A stretch of DNA of 64,000 bases from Cephalotrichum gorgonifer (taxonomy: Eukaryota; Ascomycota; Sordariomycetes; Microascales; Microascaceae), in contig ONZQ02000006.1 of NCBI GenBank assembly GCA_900312665.1, positions 1,371,933 through 1,435,932 of the forward strand. The letters run 5' to 3'. The position numbers were made by a program, and so were the translations under genes. Below, piece by piece: positions 22,531-33,607 of the stretch (position 1 is the first letter of the stretch; every line of letters begins with the position of its first letter). The notes below the pieces were generated by a model, which saw only the letters and a list, made by a program, of their open reading frames with translations, was not told where the DNA came from and did not search any database.

Positions 22531-23967
22531 AGCTTAAAATTTCAAGATTTAAGAATAGTAGAAACTTACGATTTCAGATTTAATCAAGATACAAGTCTTA
22601 AAAAGTTTGACTATTAGGACTGTTAAGAGATTAGACAGGTATAGGTTCTAGGAGAGTTATATATATTTTAACCTCATAGATTGTCCTTATGACCGTGGCA
22701 GCTAAATTTGATAGTCCTAGTCGGCATCACCGATTACAACCCCTTGATTTTTCTAAGGGAAGGGACGGCTTAAATTCCACAGGGTGCCAAATATGGATAC
22801 CTAGACGAAGAGCCAGTCTGGTAGAGATATATATTTATCTTTCGTCCCCGCCCGAGGAAGCAACGAAATGAGGACACCTTAGCATTCGCCCTCATATCAC
22901 GAATACTTGCAGAGATGCTAGTCAACGGCTACAGAAAGGAAATCCACACGACAAACATAACGGCGCATAGGGTGTCGCAGAGCGGATCCCAATAGTGGGC
23001 ATAGACTTGAGCGTATGGCCCTCAGGCTTGAGTGAAAATCTGTTGACTATTTATAGATGGCACGATAGAATCCAGAGTGCCCGCATAATTGTGCCTGGGC
23101 GATTGGCGGTATCATTCAGTGGCCCCTCCTCCATGGCTACAAGTTGAGTGTAAGGTTGGTTCTGATTTGGTACAGTGGAGACCGGAATCAGTTTCACCCC
23201 TCTTGTCAAACTTTTAACGGGCACGGACCACGGTTTTGTGGCGTGAGTGGCTTGTACAGTGTTTAACGTGCGAGAAATATAGCGATTCGGTTTGTTCAAC
23301 AGGTGCTAAAGTTAACAGCGCTTTTCTTCGGTGTGGAACGCTACGTCTATTTACGGGATCACTTGAGGCGGGAACCCGCGGCAGAATGACAAATGATTCG
23401 GAAGGAAGCGACCAATCAGAGAAGGAACTAGGAGCGCTGAACTCCCAGGCTACTGGAATGAGGACTCCTGGCTTCTGGAGTTTGGAGCGGGGAAGTGCAG
23501 CTCCCTGCTTAAGTCGAGAATTAGGTAGCAAGCCAGCCATGAGAGCCCGCAGGGTCCACGAAATTCAGGTACAATTCGAACTGGTTCACCGTGGATTATC
23601 ATGCCTATTGACCTTCCTTGGTCAAAATCCGAGCTTTACTTGTTAACATCTCAATAAGGCTGCCTCGCAGGGCGAAGATTTATAATGTGGAGAATACTAA
23701 ATTATCTAGAAATCAAAAGGCAAATACAATGCTTTCTTTATATTAACTTCTTCCCCCAAACCCCCTCTCTAGCAAAGGAAAGAAAAAAAAGGGAAGTCAT
23801 AGAGAATAACTAAAAGGCACGGCTCGATTGATCCTTATGCTTATAAACCTGCTGCAAGGATACTAATCCATATATTACTGGTGATATCGATCGCGATGCC
23901 ACCTAAATACTATCTGAATGCCAACTTCACATCGTCCATATAACACCCTTAGCCTGGGCTGATCTTT
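22531..23967. other. Intergenic, no gene seen
   Basis: 1.4 kb upstream of the large gene. Several opposite-strand open frames near 23.2-23.6 kb have no family resemblance. Confidence 0.55.
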
Positions 23968-24290
23968 TCAGCGTGACATATAAATCAGCGACGTTCTCGA
24001 TTGTATTGAGTAAAGGGGTATAGCTATTGACCAGTTCCGGGCCCTTAGAGCCCTAGTCTGGGAGGGTCGCTCGTACATGGCCTCAGCGTCATCGAGCCGG
24101 CCCTGGGCCCGGTAGGTTGCCAAGATTGTTGATGATGTCGAGCGTTGATGTGTGCTCGGGCCCAAGCGCCTTCTCGTAGCCTTGGAGCGCTCGCTCGTAC
24201 ATGGCCTTAGCATTGTCGAGCTGGCCCTGATCCCGGTAGAGGTCGCCGAGATTGTCCAGAACCCACTCGTTCTCCTTCACCACCGAGATA
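23968..24290 (-). pseudogene. TPR-repeat fragment (NB-ARC/kinesin-light-chain type)
   Basis: Minus strand encodes one full TPR (LGDLYRDQGQLDNAKAMYER, then LGPEHTSTLDIINNLGNL) and, after a one-base frame change near 24115, a second (YRAQGRLDDAEAMYER). This repeat style is usual in fungal NOD-like receptors with NB-ARC or NACHT plus TPR. Only this fragment is present and it is frameshifted. Confidence 0.75.
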
Positions 24291-24689
24291 CCGTGTGTCG
24301 TCTGCATCGCTCGACAGCGGTCAGCATGACACATAATGCCTCCCGTCTCGGACACTGCTTTGGCTATGCGTGGCAAACAATATACCGAAGGGCCCGATTC
24401 AGTATCCCCCCCCGCCAGTGCAATTCTCAATCCTGTCGCGACATAAAGCCCTCAGGGTCCTCTGAAAGCTTCCAATTCCCATACACCGTTGTCTCGGCTG
24501 TTCGGCATATTTCGCCCCCCAGTTGTATCGCCCGTTTGACGGCTTCGGTGGTGCTTGGGTGGGCGAGGAGAGCGGAGTGCTACGACAACAAAGAATCCCC
24601 CGCGCTCCTCGCGCGATCACCTGACACCTCGTAAGCCGAGTGGGGTACCATTGGCTGACACAAAAATTTGTGACCCGCTGCAGCAAAGC

Positions 24690-25010
24690 CATGTTGCATC
24701 GACTAATCCCAAGCCCAAATACCAAGTTGCCCCAAGTTTTCCCACCCGGATTTGGCACCCACCCTATACCCGCCCTACCCACATGTTGTTTACCGAGTAC
24801 TACCTTCCCCTCACCATCCACTCCGGACCGCCAAAAGCGACAGTCAGGGTTCGCGGGCCCCGCAACTGCCTCCGCGAAATTATTACCAGGGTCAGGCAAC
24901 TTGACCCCCACTTGGCTTACCCCATTGTTTGTGGAGAGTGACAAACAGGACTCTTCTCTTGGCCTGACAGCTCTGCCTGGATGATCGGAGGGTGGGGAGC
25001 ATTCCGCCCT
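24690..25010 (+). repeat. Segment A, copy 1
   Basis: Matches the reverse complement of 36290-36600: shared CCATGTTGCATCGAC, CAAGTT..CC, GGCACCCA, GTTTACCGAG.A, GGGTTCGCGGGCCCCGC, CCACTTGGCTT and TCGGAGGGTGGG. In copy 1 it lies directly before segment B. Confidence 0.7.
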
Positions 25011-25029
25011 GCTAGCAGGGGTAAAGGAA

Positions 25030-25262
25030 AGACTGGCCAACACGTATTATTGCGCCAGAGCCACATATCAGTGGAGTGCAGGGTAGGTTGCAGTGCTGGG
25101 TAGATTAGCGAACCCCGCTCCCCGAAGTGGGCAGGCTTACCAGAAAGAGGGTCCCGCGCCCTGCGCCTCTCTCGAGCTTCGAGAAGGATATAAACCCCTG
25201 CAAGCATCGTTCCTGCACCATTCTAGAACTCCGCTTACGGCGATCTATTTCTGTTCTTGGCG
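25030..25262 (+). repeat. Segment B, copy 1
   Basis: Matches the reverse complement of 33000-33240: CCAGAGCCACAT.TCA, CTCTCTCGAG.TTCGAGAAGG, ATAT.AA.CCCTG and GCGATCTATTTCTGTTCTTGG-like end. It contains a TATA-like GGATATAAA. Confidence 0.7.
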
Positions 25263-26230
25263 TATTCCGTCTTTACGCCCATCTAGACGCATAGGAGAAG
25301 CACTCCATCTCCACCCCATCTATCCCCTTGTCGGGACGAGAGCACACACGCGTATGCACTCCCCACTGCAACCTTGGAGTAATGCGGGCTCCAGTAATAA
25401 CGCGTGGACAAAACCAGGAATATGAAATATTGCCCACCCCGCAATGCAATTTTCCTGCTACACTGTGATCTGTACGAATTATATTCGTTGCCTTTCGAAC
25501 TTAGGAGGCGCCCAGGCTCCTGCCGAAATGAACAGTCGGAATACTACGCATCAATACTCGACCATTGTGATCCTCACGCGGGCTGACCTGTGCCTCCCGC
25601 GGACTGACTTGTGCCTCCCGCGGGCTGGCTGATGCGGCAGCGGCTCCGGCACTTATATAGTTCGAGTTAGGTTCGAGTAGCAAGGAGATCAAGTGCGTGG
25701 ACGATACCTAGTGAGGAGTCTAGCAGTAGCGTCCTCCGGCGGATAAGAGACTGCGGTAATAGAGGTTATCATACTTTTGGTCCATTTGCTGAGATCCTAG
25801 TGTTCATTCTGTCTCCAGTTGTCTTGACTACCTTGCCCATCTTGCCCTGGAAGATTATGGGTCGGCCCTGTGTTTTGGATAAAAATGCAACGTGCGTCGG
25901 GATCGTGCCCGGGGTGGGGGATGATCAATCAACGATCGGCAGATGATTCCAAGGTCTGCCCCAAAGGTCCCACGCCCACCTGCAGATCAGTCGTGCGGGG
26001 TGCATTTGCCAACAACACACCGATTAGGATATGTTCGTGGAGGAGAATACCCCTACAATTTACCTAGATAGATGCCCATGGTAAAGCACTGAGCGCTATT
26101 CTATAAATATTGAGTTGCCCGAAGCTGGAATGTGCCTTATTGCTCCCAGTTATTTATTTATTTCTTTATCAATCGACTCCAGATTCCATCTACAGCAGTC
26201 ATTTCGGTCATTGATGATCGTTAAATTACA
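25263..26230. other. Promoter side of GH32 gene 1; 21-bp tandem repeat
   Basis: No gene. 25580-25628 holds about 2.3 copies of a 21-bp unit with core TGTGCCTCCCGCGG. A TATA box is at 26102-26109. Confidence 0.6.
26102..26109 (+). promoter_or_regulatory. TATA box of GH32 gene 1
   Basis: TATAAATA, 129 bp upstream of the ATG at 26231. Confidence 0.5.
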
Positions 26231-27823
26231 ATGGCGGGTTTCCTCATCTCTGCGCTGAAGGCGCCTTCTTCCCGCTCTTTTCTACTCTTATCGTTCTGCC
26301 TGCTGGCCAGGATGATCCCCCTCGCCACCGGCCAGACGCGACCGAGCTACCATCTCACTCCCAAAGAGAAATGGATGAACGACCCCCAGCGCCCTTTTTT
26401 CCAAGGAAGTGAATGGCATCTCTACTACCTCTGGAACTCCGACTGGGTCAGCTCAGACCCTGGCACAGGCGGAACAGAGTGGTACCATGTTACCAGCACC
26501 AACATGCTAGATTGGACTGGCCACGGTGTGGCCATTCGGAAATACCAACCCAACCCTGGTACCGGTGTGAACCTGGGCGACATCGAATCCGGCAGCGCTG
26601 TGGTTGATACAGCCAACACAGCTGGCTTCGGCGCGAACGCCGTGATTGCACTGGTAACTCAAATGGCAGACGGTATTCAGCAGTCATCCCTTTTTTATTC
26701 GACTGACTCTGGGCAAAGCTTTACTGCTTTTAACGGCAATCCCGTCATGCCAAACCCGAATCCTTCTGCCAAACTAGCGTTTCGAGATCCCAAAATCTTC
26801 CGGGACGACAAAGCGGGGCATTGGGTCACAGCGATGGCAGAAGGAAGCAGGATTGGTTTCTATACATCGACGGATCTCAAAACTTGGAAATATACATCGG
26901 ATTTTGTCCCTGCCATCGACTTGGGTCTCCTCGAGTGCCCAGATGTATATCAGATCGACCTCGACGGCGACACGGCTAAACGGACCTGGATACTTGCTGT
27001 CGGCGCCAATGGGTACCGTCATGGAAAGACGACGGGCACAGTGTACTGGAGTGGAACATGGGACGGCACCAAGTTTACAGCCACAGCCAGCTCTCCACAG
27101 TGGATGGATGAAGGGCCGGACTTTTATGCCACTGTTAGCTGGGAAAATCCCGACGACAAATTTGGCAGCCGCTATGCCATTGGGTGGATGAATAATTGGG
27201 AATACGCTGCCGGGCTGCCCTACTACGGTAACTTTGAAGGGCAGCAGAGTATAGTGCGGGAGTTCAAATACCGGACGATCAATGGGACACCTACATTGGC
27301 CAGCGTTCCAATTGCAGGGTTGGATGCCAAATTCGCCAACCCTGTCTCCGTTACCAAAACGACCATCACAAAAGACCCTGCAACGGCATCTCTTCCAGCT
27401 GGACTCGCCGGAGGTGCATACGTCATTAAAGTAACGGTCTCCAAGGCCAATGGCGACGATGGGAACGAGGTCCGGTTCCGCATCAAGTCCAACGGGAATT
27501 ATTTCACCACGGTTGGTTACAGCTTCACCAATGCACAGACATTTTTGGTGAGGGACTCGGATGGCACCGCTTCGGATACTTTGGCAACAGACCCGAAGCA
27601 GGTTTGGGATACGATACGGACTGCAGCGAATCCCGCAGGCGGTAACACGGTCAAGCTGGCAATTTACGTTGATTGGAACTCAGTTGAGATCTTCATCGAC
27701 GACGGTGCTGTAGTGTTATCAGCGCTGATCTATCCGAATCAAGGCGCAGAAGGCATCGAGGCTGTGACAGATTCCGGAAAGCTGACATTGGATTCATTCT
27801 CTTATGCTGCCTTTGCAGCTTAG
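26231..27823 (+). CDS. Secreted GH32 beta-fructosidase (levanase/inulinase-like)
   Basis: Hydrolysis of beta-fructosidic bonds in fructans or sucrose outside the cell. A single exon of 530 residues with an N-terminal hydrophobic leader (about 1-34). The GH32 five-bladed propeller has the nucleophile motif WMNDPQ (Asp51; most invertases have WMNDPNG), transition-state stabiliser FRDP (184-187) and acid/base ECPD (Glu235), and ends in a beta-sandwich with VDWNSVEIFIDDGAVV. All three catalytic carboxylates are present. The Gln-Arg in place of Asn-Gly hints at substrate preference unlike classical invertase, perhaps levan-type. It pairs with a second GH32 gene at 33608 and a regulator between them. 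Confidence 0.95.
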   Translation: MAGFLISALKAPSSRSFLLLSFCLLARMIPLATGQTRPSYHLTPKEKWMNDPQRPFFQGSEWHLYYLWNSDWVSSDPGTGGTEWYHVTSTNMLDWTGHGVAIRKYQPNPGTGVNLGDIESGSAVVDTANTAGFGANAVIALVTQMADGIQQSSLFYSTDSGQSFTAFNGNPVMPNPNPSAKLAFRDPKIFRDDKAGHWVTAMAEGSRIGFYTSTDLKTWKYTSDFVPAIDLGLLECPDVYQIDLDGDTAKRTWILAVGANGYRHGKTTGTVYWSGTWDGTKFTATASSPQWMDEGPDFYATVSWENPDDKFGSRYAIGWMNNWEYAAGLPYYGNFEGQQSIVREFKYRTINGTPTLASVPIAGLDAKFANPVSVTKTTITKDPATASLPAGLAGGAYVIKVTVSKANGDDGNEVRFRIKSNGNYFTTVGYSFTNAQTFLVRDSDGTASDTLATDPKQVWDTIRTAANPAGGNTVKLAIYVDWNSVEIFIDDGAVVLSALIYPNQGAEGIEAVTDSGKLTLDSFSYAAFAA

Positions 27824-28989
27824 CCGTGGCTTGATCGCGATAGCTTACAAGACTTCGAGCCCTGTGCTCTCGTTCAATTCCAACCAAACTGTCCCATGGC
27901 TTAAGTCGAGCCGAGCTCATCAGAGAGGCATGGGGGGGTACGGCTGGCCCATCGGTTCGATTTAATTTGAAATAGGATCGATTTAGTTTATGCAACCTTG
28001 CGCACATCTCGAAGATAAAACCTCGTAGTACTAATGTGCCGCTAGTGACGTCTCGGAAGACGGCATACCCTTCCGCCAGATCGATCTGCGTGTAGAATAT
28101 TTCGATAGTGGAACGCCTGATATTACTATATGCAGGGGTGTATACCAGCCCGTCGACAGATGCCCAAGACCACGATGGGGCTGTGATGTTACAACTGATC
28201 TTAGTCGAGAGAATACTAGACCCACATACAAGGTAGCAGCCCCAGTAACGTACCTCGATATTGTGCGGGGGGGCTCGACAAAATGCGGCGGGCTTGCGGA
28301 ATTAGGCTGATCTCGAGATATTCGCCTCCCATATCCCAGTGTAATACGGCTGCCCGATGGTCTCGGAAAATGTCCGAGCTATACCACTAATAGCAACCAT
28401 CTGATCGGACTCGCACGTCAGGGAGCAGCTCGTATACCTATTCACTATATCCCACCACCCCTCGATAGCACCCCGCGTCCCCACGCTCTTAGATAACAGC
28501 CAGTTCCGCTGTAACGTGCTGCTTGGCCAATGTGCCTGATCTTGTCTTGCCTTCGAGCATGCACTTCACCGTCACTAGCCCTTCCCTTGCTCGGGGATGG
28601 ATCCACGAACACAATATTCCAACAGAGTTTTGTCGGGAGAAAGAGTGGAATGGCTCTCTGTCGTGATCTTGAGAACTGTTCCTCCCGCGCCTTCCCAACA
28701 GTACGAAGTACAGCCCGATGATTCAATTCAGAGTGGTCCTAATCTATCTTCCAAAATACTGCCCAAGATGGAAAGGGAGGGACTGGAGGAACTGATTTCT
28801 GCGAATGAGCGTTGCGCGCAGCGAATGCGCTCGAATGTTTTGGGATTGATGACCGAGGAAAGGAAGGAGCATCTTGTACCCCTCAAAGCAGCGAGCGTGG
28901 TGACGAAGATGCCGAATACAAGCCGGGCGAGGTCAGCAGTCTGTCATTTCCCACCGACGACAAGCAAGGAATCTTGACATTAGGAAAGC
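27824..28989. other. Intergenic between convergent genes
   Basis: 1.2 kb between GH32 gene 1 (plus) and the Zn2Cys6 gene (minus). Overlapping frames on both strands at 28.4-29.0 kb have no recognised domain. Confidence 0.55.
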
Positions 28990-30664
28990 CTACGAAGAAA
29001 AACCTGGGAATGGAACGTCCCGCACGAACCTTGCATAGAGTGTCCAGGTATTCGGAATGCACGTATCCAATGACGCCTCCGCAGAAATAGAGAACGAAAC
29101 ATAAGCATCGAAGAACTTTGAACAGAATAGGAGCTGGGCCTGATCTGCGCGCCCCGACTGGACCGCCTGGTATACGGCGGGCCAGTAGATCGACGCCTGG
29201 TAAGCCGAGTGCTGCATCTGCAGGAACTGAGCCGTCTGTAGCTCCGGGGTATCTGCAGCACTGACTGGAAGTCGGTTAAAGCGGAGAGATGGCGGAAGGT
29301 ACTGGTACCATTGATCAAGCTGAAACTCAAGCTCATTGGCGATGATGGGCGCGTACTGAAGGCCGCCACCTGTCCAATTGCTCACCGAGGTAGTGCAGCG
29401 TCGAAGCATTCTCCGCATGGCAATCTCGGCCATGAAGTAGGAGAGAACTTCTGCGGAGTGGCTTTTATCCGTGACATAACTTTGTGGTGATGCGGTATTT
29501 GTCTCTGGGGAGGCAGTCCCCGGTTTTCCAAAATGCCACGTTTCATCGGCTGTTGGGAGTTGAAGATGTTGATCGTACTTCCAAATGCCACTTTCTGCGA
29601 GATTAAGCTGGGCTCCAAGCTCACTCTCAATGAGTATGACTGCCCAACAGGCCCGCCTCAGAGCTTCTAGCTGGTGTGGATCGTCTTCATACAGACGGCT
29701 TTTGAGCATGTTCTGAGCTCGAATGGAAGCGATCATTATATAGTCGTGTGCTTCGCATGGGCGAACGAGGCAGAGGTAGTAGAGACTGAAGAGGACTTGG
29801 CATTGCAGGCCGACGATGGTGTAATCAGCCATAACCTCGGCGAAAACAGAAGTTGCACGCTCGAAGTACTGGATATCAGGTCTCTTTTCCAATCCCGCTG
29901 TTGGTGGTGGCGCCACTAAGGAGCCAATGGCTATGACGAGCATCGCCAGGCATGTATGGGATCCTGGCTGGTTGGCAAAGTCATTTGACTTGTAGAGAAT
30001 TTCGTTAAAATCGGCGCTCGACAAGATGGGATACCACACGTGGACCTTGTCGGAAAACGCCGCTAGGGCAGACGTAACTTGCTCCGGTGGTAGCATGAAC
30101 AGCCCGGACGACCAGCCCGCTGTAGCCGAGTCCGTGGCGGTGCTGTTTCTCTCCATATTTACTAGCCAGGCGTCGGTGTCGTGCCGCAGTCCCAGAAACC
30201 CCATCATGGAGGGGCTCTGAATGACCATTACCGGGAAGCCTGAACTGGCGTCCACGTCACCGGCGTCAGGGGTAGTGACAGTACTCGAAGTATGTTGACT
30301 GGACGGTAGTTGCTGAGGAGCCTGTGAGCTAAGCCGCGGAGGAGTGCTTTCATTTCCGCGAACCCCCTGTCCTGAAATCAGGAGCTCCGGCAGGTGATCT
30401 AGACGTTCCTTAATTGCCAATATGTCCCCCTCGAGCCTAAGAGAGACCATTTGTTAGGGTGTCTAGGTCCAATCCGAAAGGCATTCCAGGGCTGTAAACG
30501 TATGCTTACCTTGTCGGCGGTGGTTCAGGAGCCGATCGATAAATGCATTCGCCATTGCGGGCTTGACAGAAACCGCACCTTGGCTGCCGGCCATCACAAC
30601 GAGTCCTCCGCTCTCTGCAAATATCGCACGCAACGACTGACCTCTTCCGATGGTAATCTCCCAT
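28990..30664 (-). CDS. Zn2Cys6 transcription factor with fungal middle homology region
   Basis: Exon 1 (30664-30510) starts at an ATG whose product has the binuclear cluster with cysteines at 13, 16, 23, 30, 33 and 40 (CDICRERRTRCDGR, then CGFCQARNGEC). A 73-bp intron (GTAAGC..TTAG) leads to exon 2 (30436-28990), which begins with a short Leu-rich dimerisation-like segment (LEGDILAIKERLDHL). It continues through the fungal-specific regulatory domain (WYPILSSADFNEILY to YEDDPHQLEALRRACW). Total 533 residues. Nuclear DNA-binding activator or repressor. Position between two GH32 genes suggests it may regulate them; that is inference. Confidence 0.93.
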
Positions 30665-30689
30665 GCTTGGATATCTAATTTGCTTTCGT

Positions 30690-30727
30690 TTGGGGGGGGG
30701 AGGGGGGAGGGGGTGGGGGTGGGGCGG
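30690..30727 (+). promoter_or_regulatory. G-rich tract (C/CT-rich leader of the Zn2Cys6 gene)
   Basis: Runs of 9, 6, 5, 5, 4 and 3 G separated by single bases, starting only 26 bp before the regulator's ATG (which is on the other strand). It can form a G-quadruplex on the template side and gives a C/T-rich leader on the sense side. Confidence 0.65.
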
Positions 30728-32999
30728 GTTAAGACTTGAGTGGTTGAGAAAGGCGTCGGTGCAATAACCCCAGAGTATAGAGAGCCGCGGAGTCGCGGAG
30801 TCGGGACGATATAGATATATCCCCCTATCAAGCGGATGGCCTCGCCTAGATTATAGAGTCCCTATCTTTGGTAGGCTACGCTCGACTCCGCGGCGTGGCG
30901 CAAAAAGGTCTACATATATCAACACCATGTTTGTGATGGGCCCGGACGAAGGATGCTGGTCACAGATAGGAACGGGGGGTTAGATCCCACGTGCCAAGAA
31001 ACAGGATAATCATGTAAAGTCGAAGGGGCATGTGGTTCCTCGAAGCCTCTCGATACGAACACTAATGGTGAGTGATCGGACCTCCTGCCAGGTTGGAGAC
31101 GCAGGGGCAAGCATGGTGCTGCGACGGAGACTGCCATGACAGATCAGCTCATAGCTATTGGCAGCCAACATCGACAACACCAGCAAGGTACTACCACGGA
31201 TTAGATGCATGCCAGCCTCTTTCACTATAGTCTCTCAAAAATCTTATTTCAGTAAAGGACTGTTTCCTAGGTAGCTAGAGCAGCGGGGCTGGGGAGACGC
31301 CGATCGGCCAATCCCGTCACCGGCTCTATCTTGAGAATTGCTTTTAGTTTTTCTTCGTAAGCCTTCTTCTTTCGAACATCCACTATCAACAAAGCAAAGG
31401 ACTCCTTGCTGCCGGTCATGGCGAGTCAAATTTAGCTGACTCTCAGGCAATGGGGTAGCCCGCTTTCTTCAACCCCCTGACCTAGTAATCGTCCCCACAT
31501 TCAATATCTTTATTGCCCCAACCGGACTCGAACCATTCACGTACCGCGCCTGCCGTCGCACTGGTCAGCCCGCACAAGTCAGACCCCGGGAACATTACAA
31601 AACTCAGGTGGATGCGTCATTTTCTCGACAACCTATTTCAGCAGTAACAGCTAAGGTTCCCGCTGAGTTTTCAAAACCCAGTGGATGTAAATTAATTTAC
31701 CACGGATTTGGCGTTGCGGGGTGGTGGAGGTAATTCACGTTTCCGACGTCATGATTGAAGCGCGCCGCTTCACCGCCAAGGTTGCAGTGCGGAGTAATGC
31801 ATTAGCGCCTGTCATCATGGCTCGTGTGATGTGTGGGAGGGGGTGTCCATCTATTGCGGGTGGACTTCGAGAAGGATTTCGAAGGTTCTAGCGTCGTTCT
31901 AGCGTAGTTCTAGCGTCGCGCTAATGACATGTGGCGATCTATCTCCGTTCTTGGGGCACCATCACATTTTAGCCCCAGATCCGACTTTGCAATGCGTACT
32001 CCGTATACGTCTCTCGCTTGAAATTTCTGGCCGAGACTACTCGTACTATTACCCTGAAAGAAAATCATGTCACTCTCGAATTCCCGAATTCCCCTCCAAA
32101 GAACACAGCCGAAGACCCTCGGTAAAGAATTCACGCTATTCTATGCATGTGACGAGACTCGATACTTCTACCGCCTCTCCGCGGTCTCAAAAGTATCGTG
32201 CGTGTTTGGCCCCGATCTTTACACTATTCGGACCGCCTTTCCTTGGCCAAATTCAAGGCCCATGGCAAGGTACAAAAGTCCCGGCCCACATCCCTAGCCT
32301 CCTCCTTGAGCTTGCAAATAGGCTAGTCGTAACCTACTTCGGTAAGCGCAAGGAAATGGATCTACCAGGTGCCGATTTTCCGGCATCGGAATTTTGTAGA
32401 GATACTACTATATGAAACATGAAGCTGAGCGATAGGGCGATATTGCCAATACAGATGTGTGTCGCCCGATGGGTAATGAAAGGGGAGGTAGTATCTGAGC
32501 TAGTGCTGCAATAATACGGGGCTTCCGGTTGGGCGTAGAAGACCACTAGTTAAGCTGGGCTGCGAACATGCCCTTCGTTGGAGCTCTCCGATGCCCCGAA
32601 GCCGGTTCACGAAAACGCTTGGGCTACGTAGGGTTGGGGGGGGTGGGGGGGTACAAGAAATCTTGCAGTAGATTAGTGGTGAGTCTCTCTAAACGCTATT
32701 GTACCATCATTATGGCCACTAGCTACCGTACAAGGTATATTTATCCTGGGTCATCTGATGTTACAATCTTCAAGTCTTTGGAAAGTGGTAGACAGAGAGG
32801 ATCGAAATATCAAGGAGGCTGAGCTGTGTTACTGATACTATAGCAATAGACCTGTAAGCAGAGTACCGATTTGGGGAAGGGCTGCACCGGTCGGCAAGTG
32901 GCGAGTCTCGTCACATGCATGGCATGCATGGTTCCTTGCTGAACCGAGCTAATGTTACCGCAGCGGTGGATGCAGCAGGAAAGGAGAGAGCCTGAGGGG
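30728..32999. other. Intergenic, no gene seen
   Basis: 2.3 kb with no supported gene. A tRNA-like T-arm near 31515-31545 lacks a matching acceptor stem. An open frame at 31924-32415 has no domain. 32637-32652 is a short G-rich run. Confidence 0.5.
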
Positions 33000-33240
33000 A
33001 AATACGACATGCACCAAGAACAGAAATTGATCACCATAAGTGGAGTTTCTAGATGCCGCTAGAACACCGCTTACAGGGTTTCATATCCTTCTCGAAACTC
33101 GAGAGAGAGACAGAGGCCCACCCCTCGCCCGCCTTTCGCTTGGCCTCCGCACTCACTGCAACATACCCCGCCCTCCTTCCTTGACATGTGGCTCTGGGGC
33201 AAAATTACGCGTTGACCAATCTTCCTCGTATGAAGTTCGA
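33000..33240 (-). repeat. Segment B, copy 2 (inverted)
   Basis: Reverse complement of 25030-25262 with many substitutions (roughly 70-80% over the best parts by eye). In this copy segment A lies 3.1 kb away at 36290-36600, with GH32 gene 2 between. Confidence 0.7.
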
Positions 33241-33477
33241 ACCTTGCGGGCGTCACTCCCAATGTGGGTTAGCCTAAGTATTGCTAGTCGTGGCTCGAGA
33301 CTCTCTGGCGTTCCTGACTCGTGCGAGCGGCGGCTCGGTCTGTCCTCCTTCCTTTTACGCCGCTTCCCAGCCCGAACCCCCCCCCCCCCGGGATCCCAAA
33401 TCTCATCTACAGTCCTCTTAAGTATCATAAGTGTCCGGCTAGTACCAGGGCACAACCGCGTATACAAACGAGGAATC

Positions 33478-33484
33478 TATAAAG
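33478..33484 (+). promoter_or_regulatory. TATA box of GH32 gene 2
   Basis: TATAAAG, 130 bp upstream of the ATG at 33608. The spacing matches that of GH32 gene 1 (129 bp). Confidence 0.45.
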
Positions 33485-33607
33485 TTATCATGATCACTCC
33501 TAATTAAGCGTCAATAACTACTCCCATCTTCGCTCGATGTGATCACCCTCCTCCTCCAATCTGTGTCTGCTTTCATCACCATCATACTCCAACCTTCATC
33601 CGCTTCC

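Noticed and set aside
23236..23646. Open frame of 136 codons with an overlapping antisense frame.
   Set aside because: No recognisable motif; treated as chance in GC-richer DNA.
24399..25043. 214-codon minus-strand frame.
   Set aside because: It lies across repeat segment A and unrelated DNA; copy 2 of the segment does not keep the frame.
31505..31590. tRNA-like 3' half on the minus strand (GGTTCGAGTCC followed by GGTTGGGGCA).
   Set aside because: No matching 5' acceptor strand (would need about TGCCCCA) within 70-90 bases and no clear anticodon arm; at most a degraded tRNA or SINE trace.
31924..32415. Open frame of 163 codons.
   Set aside because: No family resemblance; composition looks random, with no supporting promoter.
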